From positions 11,726 through 39,883 of the forward strand of contig NW_019773854.1 of assembly GCF_001039355.2 (NCBI RefSeq): DNA of 28,158 nt. Reading direction: 5' to 3'. How positions within the stretch are numbered: the stretch's first letter is position 1; every line of letters begins with the position of its first letter. The translations under genes and the position numbers were made by a program. This DNA is from Lingula anatina (Eukaryota > Brachiopoda > Lingulata > Lingulida > Lingulidae). Below the pieces are notes generated by a model. The model worked only from the letters and a program-made list of their open reading frames with translations. It searched no databases and was not told where the DNA came from. Below, piece by piece: positions 1-11,900 of this stretch.

Positions 1-1630
1 AAAAAAAAACACTTCTAAGAGAAGATTTAAAACATTTTTCAAATTCACTTCATAATTCAAACGTCAGATTTAATTAGGCCTGCTCATGTTAAAATTCATC
101 CTATAACCTTGAATTTGTAACAGAAATTAAACTGTGAAATCCTATTCACAATTTGCTAATCCAACCAGACAACTGTGCAAGACTTTTAGCTCTTGCTAAT
201 GCCAACCCAGCACTTTTTTTTATGTGCTCAATAAATACTTCAACTGCTGGCTGCTAGTTTTGGCAAGGAGTAAAGTCCTTACGAAATACATTTCGAATCT
301 ACATTTTACATGTTCAAAGTTTCCATATGTGAAAAATTAAGAAAAATGTATACACATTTGTTGTGTCTTTATCTTTCTTTTTATTTGATGACATAAGGTC
401 AATATTACAAAAATTACTGACTTAAAAACAATATTCTTCACAGGAACATATTCAGATGGTTTGCCCCTCTTGAAAGTGCATTATTGACTCAAAAATAGTG
501 CCAGGCACTGTATTTGCTGACATAAAATCAAATATTTCAGAATTTACAGTAAGCTGAAGTCCATACTGCATATACTTTCTGTCCTGTTAAAAAAAGACAA
601 ATTTTTCACCAATTCAGCTAAAATGCGTCGTTCTGAAAGACCCAATCCTCAAAGCATATCACAGATAACAGAAGTGGTCATTTTCATATGAAGAATTTCA
701 TTGAAACATCACTGACTGTCAAAATGCATTAGTCTGAGAACATCCTCTCAACCACCCATCCTTTTAAAATTCTTACATAAAACCACACATCACATACATC
801 TAGAGTACACAAATGCCAGTTTGTGACAACTTTAAGAGGACATTTTTAAAAACATAGGTCACTGCCTACCATCTCAGTTCTAATCAAATTATTACTATCA
901 ATGGGCTGGTATCAACTATGATTACTTTTATTAATAAATCTGACCCTGTTCATAATTTTAAGTGAAAGTTGTGTCATATGTTATTTTCTAGTGGCTCATG
1001 AGACTAAGTTTTTATATGGTAAAAAGGCTGAAAAAATGGAATGGCAATGCCATCTGAAAAATTCAAGAAACGAAGATTCCTGAGGAAAAAAAAACAGGGT
1101 CAGAAAAATATTTTAAGTGAGGAAAGCAGTCAACAGTACTTGCTGTATTTCTTCTGGTCATGTCAAGAAAAACAAATTGAAATTTCAAACAAAACAAAAG
1201 ACACAACAGCAAAAATCTTTTACTCAATTTACGTTCTAACCACTATAAAATGTATGCAAAAACCTGTATTGGGGAGAGATGCCAGATTGTACATCTACTT
1301 TTACTTTGAAAGTTAGTTCACCCACCCATGTAGTGACATATTGGGATCTGTAGGATTATTTTGGGGTAATAAAATCATCAGTAAATTATTGGAAATCCTC
1401 CTTTTTTTTTAAATACTGACAGCTGCCTTCTTTTCAGTGATAGTCTAAGTAAATAAAAGTTTGATGAAAAATATTTTAAAAACTTGCTTTGTTTCAACAT
1501 TCTGGTCTGATGTTCATCAGTAATTAAACTGCAATTAAATACTACAGCCATCGGCTTACATTTAAAACACATGCTGACCCTTGATCAATTCAGGGTAACA
1601 CAAACATGTGAGTACAGTTTCAATCAGGCC
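1..1630. other. AT-rich stretch without recognisable gene
   Basis: No convincing exon, RNA gene or large repeat. The open frames here (for example near 1041-1316 and 1378-1572) have random composition and no splice context. It may be 3' flank of the C39-like gene or sequence of a neighbouring gene's intron. Confidence 0.6.
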
Positions 1631-1935
1631 AAGGCTGCATTCACAACAGTAGACTAATAGATCCCTGGATCAAGTATGGCGAAATGAATCAGTGTCATAG
1701 TCTCTCCGCCTCTCACACGCCTCCCCATGTGTTGTCCCTGCGGGGGTACAGTCATTAAATTTCGGCTCCATTGGGAGGACACATGGGGAGGCGTGTGAGA
1801 GGCGGAGAGACTATTAAAAGATTAGGCGGTTTTTCTTTCATGTACGTCTGCCATATTTAGTCTCCAGGATTTGTAAAGCCTGGCTCAATTCGTTGTGAAT
1901 GCGGTCTTAGTCCACTGATGTGAATGCAGCCTTAG
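1631..1935. mobile_element. Foldback (MITE-like) element with perfect 36-bp inner inverted repeat
   Basis: The outer ends AAGGCTGCATTCACA (1631) and TGTGAATGCAGCCTT (ending 1934) are inverted copies. Inside, 1697-1732 and 1779-1814 are perfect 36-bp inverted repeats around a 46-nt loop. No coding capacity. This fits a non-autonomous DNA transposon, though the family is not identified and no clear target duplication is seen. Confidence 0.65.
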
Positions 1936-2705
1936 ACACTACACACTCCTTTTATGTGTTAACATATTTCTAGTGGGTGGTATCGAGTTGTTTGTAACAA
2001 GCTTTCAAGGGGTTTCCAGTAAAACTTCAACATAAATGTTTAAAACTTACAAGATAAATGGTTAGACAACAAAAGTACAGTTAAAGTGTAAAAACAGCAA
2101 CCAAGTTGGTGTAAACACATCAAACCGTGGGTTAGAAATCCTCACTCACTACTTTTTTTTCAGTCTTAACTGCGGCTGCATTTAAAATATTTTGTTGTTT
2201 TACTTTATTTCATTTTTCATTCCTCAAAATATTTATTTATTACATCAGAAACAGTGGTTAAATTGGGTAATTGAAGAACATCTGCATTCCCATATCCATA
2301 GTGGGAAACTCACTGGAACCTAGACAGATAAGTGTTCTTTAGAAAATCTTGAAATTCCAGAGACCTTGATATCCCATCATAGTAATCATTTGTCTGAAAG
2401 TTGTGACTGAACTGGAGATGGAGAGTGTCACTGCAAAATCAAAGAATTGTACCAGACGTTTTTATCACACCCAGACTCACTCAAACTGCAGTAAATGTCA
2501 ACACATATTATTGTCATTTCCAAATCTGAAGATTTCACATTTGAATCAAGGAGACACTTCTTATCTTTTTCTTTTCTCCTTCTTGTGTGCATTTCTTAAA
2601 ATGAAAAACTTTTTCACTATTGTAGACAAATGTTTTTCTTCCGCAACAAAAATTTTGCATTTTGTGTCCATTCTTTTTCATTTTTCAATAATTTTTTCCC
2701 AATCA

Positions 2706-2707
<2 letters not shown>

Positions 2708-2737
<30 letters not shown>
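2708..2737. repeat. (GA)n microsatellite
   Basis: Uninterrupted GA dinucleotides, about 15 units. Confidence 0.98.
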
Positions 2738-2739
<2 letters not shown>

Positions 2740-2942
2740 AGAATAAAATATTCTCTTATACAAGATTAGTTTTCAAAGTTAAATATAATTACAGTTTTCT
2801 CAAAAGTCCAAAGAAAAAAAAAGAATGAATTTCAACAACTTAGAGAAGTACCCCACTAACAGGCAATTGCAACACCCTTCACTACTTTGTACTCTGCTAT
2901 ATAGCGTTCTTTCCACCAATTTGATTTATTTCAGGCATTTGC

Positions 2943-3055
2943 TTATTCATAGTCTAAGCACTCGAGCAAAAAACTACCACACTTCAAAGGCCGTGCCAAT
3001 ATAGTTACAACACTTTCGAATACTTTGCACACAACTTTTTCTACTGCATCAATAC
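2943..3055 (-). other. Weak candidate for a terminal exon of the C39-like gene
   Basis: After a TTACCTTTTAG acceptor, an open stretch in the required phase (1) encodes GIDAVEKVVCKVFESVVTIL, then ARPLKCGSFLLECLDYE and a TAA stop, with AATAAA about 15 nt downstream. A 37-codon open run can arise by chance, and the intron it implies is 2.7 kb, so this is only a candidate. No better continuation of exon 7 was found in 1-5580. Confidence 0.18.
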
Positions 3056-4422
3056 CTAAAAGGTAATGCGTTGTAGTGGCACCTAAGCAACTCTGGGGAA
3101 TATTTTGTACTTCACTGAAGTAAACAGGGATAAAATGGGCTAAAAAGGTTTAAAGAGCAACTTGAATAACATGTTGCATCTTCTGGCAACTTTTAACTTA
3201 TGAAATGAACTGAAACACTATGACACAAAAACTCTTCTTTTGATTTAATTTCTGCAAAGTTGCCAACTCTGGTCATGTAGATTTGATGCTTTTCTGGCCA
3301 GCAACATTAATCGCTTATTTCCTCATTTCATCATCTTACACGGAATTTCTCATTATGATGGCAGCAAGCTTGTTTTGGCTTTTAAAAAGATCATGTTCTC
3401 TGTTCCCTTAGTGCCTTTCCCCAAAAGGAGGTTTTTAAGTTGGCATTCAACAGGTTTCATGTTGGCAGCTAAATAAAAATAGAACTCTTAGCTGGTTTCT
3501 GCCAGATTCTGTTGCTGGTTTGGGCTGGGTGAAACTGGTCTGGGCTAATTCTTTCAGATTCCAATTTGCAAAATTTCAGCTGTTGCAATATTGCACATGG
3601 ATATATCTTATGCTGCATTTTCCAGACTGTAACTTACTAAAGTCGTGTAATATATATCTAATAAATGGGAAATTGTTGCAACACTTACTCAGAGCACACT
3701 GTCTGGGCCTCAATCACTACCAATTAGTCACAATGTTGTATTTCTAACAGCTGGAATAGGCATGTAGATTGCAAATAAATAATTTTATAGTATATATCAT
3801 TTACAGAGGTTCTGTATTAGCTGGTATTAGCCGGTTCCCATGCAACAACTACCTGTTCCACCTGTTTGTGAGCAAACACCAAAACCTTTCTGCACTAAAC
3901 TCAATTTCCCAATAAATGAGCTTATGGAGAAATGGAGAATTGGCAAGATAATAGCATTCATCATTAACATCATCAGCCCGATCCTCTGCATATCGAAGAT
4001 TGTCGACACACACAGCATTATTAAGAGTAAATTTGTAAATTTTGAATTACTTCATGATCATAATTCCAGTAACTTTGCAAATTAGCAAATTGAGTAGATT
4101 CCTGTTTGGCCTTGAAATTCACCTATCAAAACTATTTTTGTTGGTTGTTAACAACAAGTAGCACCATCTATAATATAAATATAGTTTATGACCTAACCCT
4201 TCTCATACTGATGAAGGCAATTTTTTTTTAGATATTTGATATCATGTTGTTGTTACCTAATAGAATTCATTAACATTCATTCTATATACTTAACTAGTAG
4301 TTCACTCAATTCTCACCCATCTGAAAATTCATTTAGTGAAAATTGATGCTGGAATCATAATTCAACTTCAATTATCCAAGCAATGCATCTGTCTACTGAG
4401 AATTTGCAAGTTGGTTATCATG

Positions 4423-4685
4423 GACCCCATTCCCATACCTATATCAATCTAATGGGATCGATTTATCTCAGGGGGGTTTCTCGCTAAATTGCATTCAGCT
4501 TAAGCGGCTCTGATCTCTGGCAGGGCTTCTGAAGGCTGAAGCTGTTAGGGGGTAGTTAACTTTCATTTGGCAGCTTCAGTAGGCGTGCCAGCCATCTAAG
4601 CCGCTTAAGCTGAATGCAGTTTAGTGAGAATCCCCTCAGAGATGGACCGATCCTGCTAGATCGATCTAGGTATGGGAATGAGGTC
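4423..4685. mobile_element. Foldback element B, copy 1 (complete)
   Basis: Terminal inverted repeats of about 85 bp: the left end begins GACCCCATTCCCATACCT and the right end finishes AGGTATGGGAATGAGGTC. The arms share GGATTCTC, CTAAATTGCATTCAG and CTTAAGCGGC with small differences. An open frame on the - strand crosses it but is an artefact of the palindrome. Confidence 0.75.
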
Positions 4686-5066
4686 ATACATAACCCAAGG
4701 CACTGATGCCACTTATGTATCAACCTACTCCTGCAGACTTTTTGGCAAACCATTTGACATTTACATAACATGGTAGTCAAGGAGGTGTTACAGCATAAAA
4801 GGATAAGTAAATATGCTTTACAGACTCTCACCAAAACCAGCTGTACAAAGCACAATAACAATTTACTCATTTATATTTGTTATTATATAATGAACTAGAA
4901 GTTTTCTTTTAGAATTCCGACAGAGACCAAAACAGTTAGCCATTCAAGTGAGGGATCCCACATATGACAGAGGAATGGAGTTGGAATCAAGTGTATATTT
5001 CTCAAAGTCAAAACAATGAAGATTTAAGTCAAAACAGTTCTAAGTGCTGGTTATGTTTCTTTGCAT

Positions 5067-5348
5067 TTTGTTGTCAAATATTCCACAATAAAACATCCAG
5101 GATTTTTCAACATAATGCTATATTCTTAACCATTAAATACTTGGGACTCTGTCTCATTCTGTTTTTGAATATTCTGTGTAGATAACCTTCAAGGTATTCA
5201 ATATCTCATTTTGTTGTCAAATATTCTACAATAAAACATCCAGGGTTTTTCAACATTATGCTATTCCCCTTAAGAATTAAATACTTGGACTCTGCCTCAT
5301 TCTGTTTTCAAATATTCTGTGCAGAAAACTTCCAAGGTATTTCAATGT
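5067..5348. repeat. Tandem duplication, about 140 bp, two copies
   Basis: TTTTGTTGTCAAATATTC starts near 5067 and again near 5211. Each is followed by ACAATAAAACATCCAGG, TTAAATACTTGG, CTCATTCTGTTTT and ATATTCTGTG. The copies differ by scattered substitutions and small gaps. No function is evident. Confidence 0.85.
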
Positions 5349-5489
5349 GCCACAAGTATTCAATATTTCATCCAACACATTCAAGGAATGCAAAGCTTTC
5401 TACCAAATGTTACAAAACAATCTCAACAAGCACAACAGACTATCTCTAGTTTGGCTCAAAACACAATCACCAAGCGCATCCAACACCCC

Positions 5490-5552
5490 CAAGCCAAAGG
5501 TTTTCCCAGCAAACCATCCAGCCATCGTTTGGACGACTGCCAGCAACAAGAA
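5490..5552 (-). repeat. Dispersed 63-bp sequence, copy 1
   Basis: On the - strand this contains GCAGTCGTCCAAACGATGG and CTGGGAAAACCTTTGGCTTG. Its partner is at 20003-20065 on the + strand; the two align without gaps over 63 nt with most positions identical. Probably a fragment of a dispersed element. Confidence 0.6.
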
Positions 5553-5579
5553 GGCCTTATTTTCTAAGACAGCTGGACA

Positions 5580-5650
5580 GCTTACGTCCTCCATCTGGGG
5601 TCAGCTTGTATAAGAAGTGGTCTAAAATCAAAGTATAAAGACCACTGTTT
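5580..5650 (-). pseudogene. Decayed duplicate of part of C39-like exon 7
   Basis: Read on the - strand, this stretch encodes QWSLYFDFRPLLIQADPRWR followed by T and a stop. It matches RWSVDCDLRPLLTQADPRWR in exon 7, about 180 bp away. The stop overlaps a donor-like AC|GTAAGC. A poly-G/poly-C tract and CA repeats separate copy and parent. There is no good acceptor before it, so it is most likely a dead partial copy. Confidence 0.8.
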
Positions 5651-5656
5651 AAATGA

Positions 5657-5688
5657 CCCCCCCCCCCCCACAGATAATGAACCCCCCC

Positions 5689-5733
<45 letters not shown>
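5657..5733. repeat. Poly-C tracts and (CA)n microsatellite
   Basis: Two poly-C runs (5657-5669 and 5682-5690), then about 21 CA units to 5733, between exon 7 of the C39-like gene and its decayed duplicate. The TG strand extends open frames here artificially. Confidence 0.98.
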
Positions 5734-5736
<3 letters not shown>

Positions 5737-5754
5737 TTCCAAACACAATCTCAC

Positions 5755-5934
5755 CTAGTACATTCAGCGTCCTCCATCTCGGGTCAGCCTGGGTGAGGAG
5801 AGGTCTGAGATCACAGTCTACACTCCACCTCTTCACAATGTCCTCCCTGCGGATCAGCAGCAGGGACTCGCAACATAACTGGGCCAGCACGGTCTCTTCA
5901 GGGACTAGCTCTAGAGGGTTGGTTAGATAGATAC
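5755..5934 (-). CDS. C39-like gene exon 7 (Asn of putative triad)
   Basis: Encodes GIYLTNPLELVPEETVLAQL, then CCESLLLIRREDIVKRW and DLRPLLTQADPRWRTLNVL. The YLTNP segment supplies the third triad position. Acceptor ATTCCAG|GTATC, donor CTAG|GTGAGA, phase 1 at both ends. The acceptor and first roughly 33 nt of this exon are repeated upstream in a 91-bp array, and part of its 3' half is repeated downstream at 5580-5646. Confidence 0.87.
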
Positions 5935-8900
5935 CTGGAATGTAGGAAATATTCTTAAATTATATTATTTCACATAAATGTAGTATCTTCAGGGACTAGC
6001 TCTAGAGGGTTGGTTAGATAGATACCTGGAATGTAGGAAATATTTATAAATTATATTATTTCACATAAATGTAGTATCTTCAGGGACTAGCTCTAGAGGG
6101 TTGGTTAGATAGATACCTGGAATGTAGGAAATATTTATAAATTATATTATTTCACATAAATGTAGTATCTTCAGGGACTAGCTCTAGAGGGTTGGTTAGA
6201 TAGATACCTGGAATGTAGGAAATATTCATAAATTATATTATTTCCCATAAATGTAGTATCTTCAGGGACTAGCTCTAGAGGATTGGTTAGATAGATAATT
6301 GGAATGTAGGAAATATTCATAAATTATATTATTTCCCATAAATGTGCTATTCTCAGGGACAAGTTCTGGTTAGAATGACACCTGGAATATATACAATTTT
6401 TAAAATAATTTATATAATATTATATCATATAAAAGTATGGTCTCTATATATCAATTTGGAAGACTTTTATCTCTACACCTTGTCAACTATTTGCTAATGC
6501 CAGCCATCGATGATAAGGTTGGGTCCCACTCTTTTGGTCCCACTCTTTAGTGATGCCAGGCCCCAGTTTCACAAAAAAATGTCAGGTTCCCTGGCTAAGA
6601 ACTTGGCCAAGGTTACATGGTCACATCTTACCCTATCGGGAGCAGTGTATTACACTGTAACAGCACTCTCATGGAAATTTTAGTCAACTAAGCAAGGGAA
6701 CTACTGACTTAAGTTTTTTTCGTGAAACTGGAGCAAGGTATCTGCGACAAGGACCTGTTCACCAGGGGTAGGGAAGAGACAATTCTATACATAAATGTTA
6801 TAGATGGTTAACTTATTATAACTATACACCCACCTTTTGGTCCCACTCCGTAGACCATCTGGTGATGCCAGGCGTCTGGGATCAGGCTCTGGCCACCAGG
6901 GGGCGTGCCACACTGGAGGTTGAGGGTGGCGAGGGGAACAGCACCTGAGACAGCAGTTTCAGCAAAATTAGAGATATTATAGATGCCAGTAGTGCTTTAT
7001 TATTATCATCATCATCATTATTAAGAGAATAATGATGTAAACAAGACCACTTTGGTCTAAAGCCCCCTTTATACTAGACAGCATTCTTTCTTCATCCTGT
7101 AGTATGGCCCTTTTGATAGAAAAAAATTCTTTTGGTGCCGACAACTGGCCGATCATTGAGCATTCATTCTGCAGCCAAAGGGATGCTTGTGCTTCCTTTC
7201 TAAGACCACAGCGATGCCAGTTTCATGGTCGCAGAAAGGATGCAGAAAGGACATCGTCCAGTGTAAAGGCCGTTTAAAAAAGGAAGAAATTATAATAATA
7301 TTACCAGATTGACTTCTCTGGTTTAAAAGTCATATTCTATTGACTTGGTGCTGTTTTGATATAAGATATATTCAAACCATAAAAAATTCCCTTTGATCAA
7401 CATCAAAGGCTTTACATGGAACTGCTGCCTTTTATCTCATAAAAACATTTCAGTCACTGCTCTGTTCAGTCAAAATGGGACTATATCTCAATACAAAAAT
7501 AAATTTAGTAAACTGCACATTTGTTAGCTTATGATTGCTTCCTCAAACTAAATACTTGTCAACAGAGACTAAGGTAAGTTGTCAAAACATCTTACACTCC
7601 CTCATACACATGCACGCACATGCACATACACAAACACGCACTAACCTTTACAAATCCAGGCACTCAGCCAGTGAAGTAGCTTGATGTCTTGGTGGGGGTG
7701 GAATTGGAAGAACCTTCCCTTGACCCGACCCTCTGTAACCTGCTCTATACCTGCTATCAGGTCTTCTGCTGTGGTGCCTGGGATTTAGAAAACATTAAAT
7801 ACATGCTGGGATCAGTTTAACCCATAAAGAAATACATACAAAACCAATGAAAAACAATGGAAATTTATCAAATGTCGGGTAATCTTCAAAATCTACACTG
7901 ACCAAGTCTACAAAAAATAGATGCTGGGATCATTTTAACATAAATAGAAATACTTACAATACTTATTTCCAATTCCTTATAAAATATTTAAATTCCAAAA
8001 CATAGTAAATTTGCAATCACTTTATCAAACACTCTGTGCAAAAGTCCATAGCTTTTAAATCAGAAATGCAATCATATGAGTTATCTATATTACTTTAAAA
8101 ATAGAAAGGTCACATATTAATACCTGCCACACTCCTGGAGAGAAGATAATCAGCAACTGGAGCCGTCTCTGCCCTCAGCCGAGCCCTGATCCGACTGCTC
8201 ACCATCTCCTGGTCCATCTCTACCTTTAACGCTTGCTATAAAATATATGAACATGCATGTCACGTACAAGACTACTTTATACTCATTAGACCCCATTCCC
8301 ATACCTAGATCCATCTAGAAGGATCAACCCAACTCCAGGGGGATTCTCGCTAAATTGCGTTCAGTTTACGTAGTCACACAATCACTTCCACCCCCCCCTC
8401 CCCTAATTCCAGTTTCCTTTTGGTGAAAAGATTCAGCAGATGGATTCAATAATCGTATCATCCTACGAGAATTTATTCTCTACTTTATACATAACACAAA
8501 TCATTTATTTTCTGAAAAAGTAGCATTCATTTGACTCAATGCATCTTTACCTTAATTATCAAAATAGTGGATTTAAAAGGTTTATCAATGACTCCAGTAC
8601 TTCATCTCATCTTACCAGGACATTAATAACAGCAGTTGGTCCACAAGCCGAGGTTCCAATCTGTTTTACTTGTAGAGACAACGCTTCGTACTCTTTCCAT
8701 ATCATTGTTTTCTTCACTTTGGGGTCCTGTTGCTTCTCCTTGAAAATGACAATAGTTATACAGTAAATGTCATTACATTTATTATACAAAATTTTATAGG
8801 AAATTAGTCCATCAGGACACACGAGTCTAGGAATCTACTGACCCTGTGCAAAAATAGTGACCAATTTATATTGCAGTTAAAATAAACACCCTTGGACAAG

Positions 8901-11900
8901 AAATGGATGTCATTACATAACCAACCAGTATTTATACTTCAAAACATATAAACAACTCAGAAAACATGTATGTGATATACGTGAATAGGGCAAAGCATGC
9001 CTGTATGTCACATGCACCTTGCGTGTTGTATCTGCCATATGTGACACTCATATGTGACATGCACGTATGCAACATACACCATATCTAGAACTTTTGTTCT
9101 CAACAACCGCCATGGTGTAAATATAGACACTGTAATGTTTGTTTATATTTCACCTATGTTCATCATGTACATACAATCATAGTTTATGGCATTTACAGTA
9201 ACTGTGAACAGAGCAACAGAGCTGGGTGAAAAACCAATACAACTGATCAAATTGGGGACAGATCAAGAAAAAAAAAAACAGTAGTGGTAATTGTGCATGC
9301 GACAAATAAATATGAGTGCAGTTGCCACAGGAGCAATAACTGAACATCATTCACTGGCTACATGTGCTGTTTTTATAGACCTTGTCTATACTGGTGTAAT
9401 AAATGAAACAAAGACTGCATAATATCCTCCAATTATTGTCATACATGTTTCAAATTGCCAAATGAGTTCATTTTCATCACCAGTTGAATTAGAGAAGCAC
9501 AAAATGAAGTCCGACCTATATGTTACATTAAGCCACAAAAGGCAGGCCTGTAGCCAGCAATTTCTAAGTAAGTGTTCAAGAGAAAGTTTTAATTCACAGA
9601 GGACTTTTTTATCAGCCAAATAGGCAGTTCTTTTTCTAACCCCCGAAACCCTTCACCTCTCTAAAGGCCTGTAAGGTATCATACATACATACATAATAAT
9701 ATATATATATGATCTTTGAATCTCCCTCCATCACTGACATAAGTATAACATCAGGCCCGTAGACAGCGGGGGTTCGGGGTGTTCGAAAGGACCGCCCCTT
9801 TTGCTGGGAAAAGGTCCACTCTAGGTAAACTTTGATCTAGGTACATGAAGTTTTTATGGGAAAAGGTCCACTTTATCATAAAAAGAACCCCCCTTTTGAA
9901 ATTGCTGGCTACGGGCCTGAACATCTACATCAATATTACTACATACCTTCATGGCAAACAAAAGCTTACTGTACCTGTATCATGTGATTCTGCTGCTGCT
10001 TCTGTTGCTCCGACTGCTGACTGTGACCCAGATTGCCACCAATGCCCTCATCATCAATATTGTCACTGGAATAATACATAGAACTCTGTGTTGGAAATAT
10101 GGACATCAAAATTTCATGTAAACACAGGCATGTGTACGTTTATACTTAGCTCGTCACGAAGACAAGATGGCACACAAAAAATGATGTTCAGCAGAAAATC
10201 ATTTTGCTGCTGGTTTGTTGATGGTTTTAAATACAGAAAAGAAAAATGTAAAAAAAAATCTAAAATTATAATAGCAATAATCAGGAAACAGCAGCCATTA
10301 TTTCCACTGAAGAGTAAATATGCTATACCATTAACACAGTCTTTTAAATATTTCTCAAGCAACAGGTTTTTGTAAAAATTAGAAACTCATGATAGACCTC
10401 TAGCCATTAAATAGTCATTTGGAATTCAGAAGGTAAATCTCCACTGTTTATATTAGTTGGTGTAAGGGCATAAGAAAAGGCTGTCTACTAAAGAACTACT
10501 TCTTGTATAAGAAAATTTAAAAGTTTAATGAATACTGTTGACCACTTTATATTTACTTGCTTATACGCTGAGAAAAAAAATGAAAAAAAAAAAAACACTA
10601 ATAATTCTCACATCTAAATACTGATGAACTATGTCATCATTAGTGTTATCATTTATTAACCACATCATTTCACTTCATTATAGTTCAGCCATAATGTTGG
10701 CCAGAGAATGTTCATCATAATAAAGTACACTGCACATCATTGTGTATCATAGACCCCATTTCCATAGATTAGATCGACCTACTTTAGATCGACCTAACTC
10801 CCTGGGGGTTCACGCTAAATAGCTGTCAGCCGAGCGGACACGAAAGTTAATTACCCCCTTACAGCTTGTAGTAGGCGGGACGGACATTTAAGCCGGATTA
10901 TCTGACAGTAATCTAGTGAGACTCCCCGCGGGGATAGATTATTAGATCGATTTAAAAGCTCTGGGAATACAGCCATAGACATTAGGGTGCACCTATGACT
11001 TTGAATTATATTCCAAAGCTGTGGACACAAGTGCTTCACAAGTAATACTATTCCACACATAAAAAAAAATTGATAGCTATTCTGGACTCCATTATGATGA
11101 TGTATGTTCTCCAATGCCGGTGTTTCTAATATTTAGTTAGATCTTTTTTACAGGTTTTTACATGTCATAAATTCTTTATTATAGAATAATTTCCTATTTT
11201 CAAAGCTGTTTAGAAGTAGTTTAAACTCATAATAACACAAGACACATTGGAACAAGGAACAAGAATTCATTCCTATTTCACTGCTATTCAATGACTTTTT
11301 TCAAAAATCTAACTTTTCATTAAAAAAAAAAAAAACATACAGCAAGTAATTTGTTCTATTGAGGTATTAATAACAGAATAATGTCCAAGAAATAAAATTG
11401 ATCAATTCTGTTCAAATGCCACTTATTATCCCACTTTTACTCCATTGCCACACCCTTATATCTATAGCACCTTACCTTGCTCCCACATATAGATCTTCCT
11501 CTTCCTCCTCCTCATCATCAGTATCAGGCAGAGGATGCAACAACTCCTGGCGCTCTAAGAAACCCAGCAACTGAATCTCATCGCCCCCAAGGTCACCCTG
11601 GTCAAAGTTCACATTGTGCAGCTGCCTTGCCGTCTGCTCAGCCCAGCCTGCTGGTGCTGCCAGCTGTTCCTCGTCGCTGTCTCCATCCCTCTCCTTGCGA
11701 CACGTTTGCTCGCTTTCCTCCAGGTCCTGGGGGATCTCAAACTGAAAGCTGTTCTCGTCATTGTCAAAGTTCGACGTCGATGTCTGCCTCGACACATTGG
11801 ACTGCTCAAAGCTGTGACTCGAGGAGAACTCCTCGAACCTGAAATCTAAATTGTTAAAACTGACAGCAGGATCGAGCTGCAGCACATCCTGGATGTCATG

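Larger units (their letters stand above)
1936..4422. other. AT-rich stretch, only a weak exon candidate
   Basis: Holds the (GA)n tract and the weak terminal-exon candidate at 2943-3055. Open frames near 2403-2741, 3520-3747 and 3840-4085 show no family signal. Otherwise unremarkable. Confidence 0.55.

Noticed and set aside
1041-1316. 91-codon + strand frame with a basic start
   Set aside because: AT-rich composition with no splice signals or family resemblance; consistent with chance.
4556-4870. 104-codon open frame on the - strand
   Set aside because: It runs through the arm of foldback element B and has no conserved features or splice context.
5400-5594. 64-codon - strand frame as a continuation of the C39-like gene
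   Set aside because: Part of it is the dispersed 63-bp sequence also found in MBTPS1 intron 7, and it lacks a phase-1 acceptor that would join exon 7.
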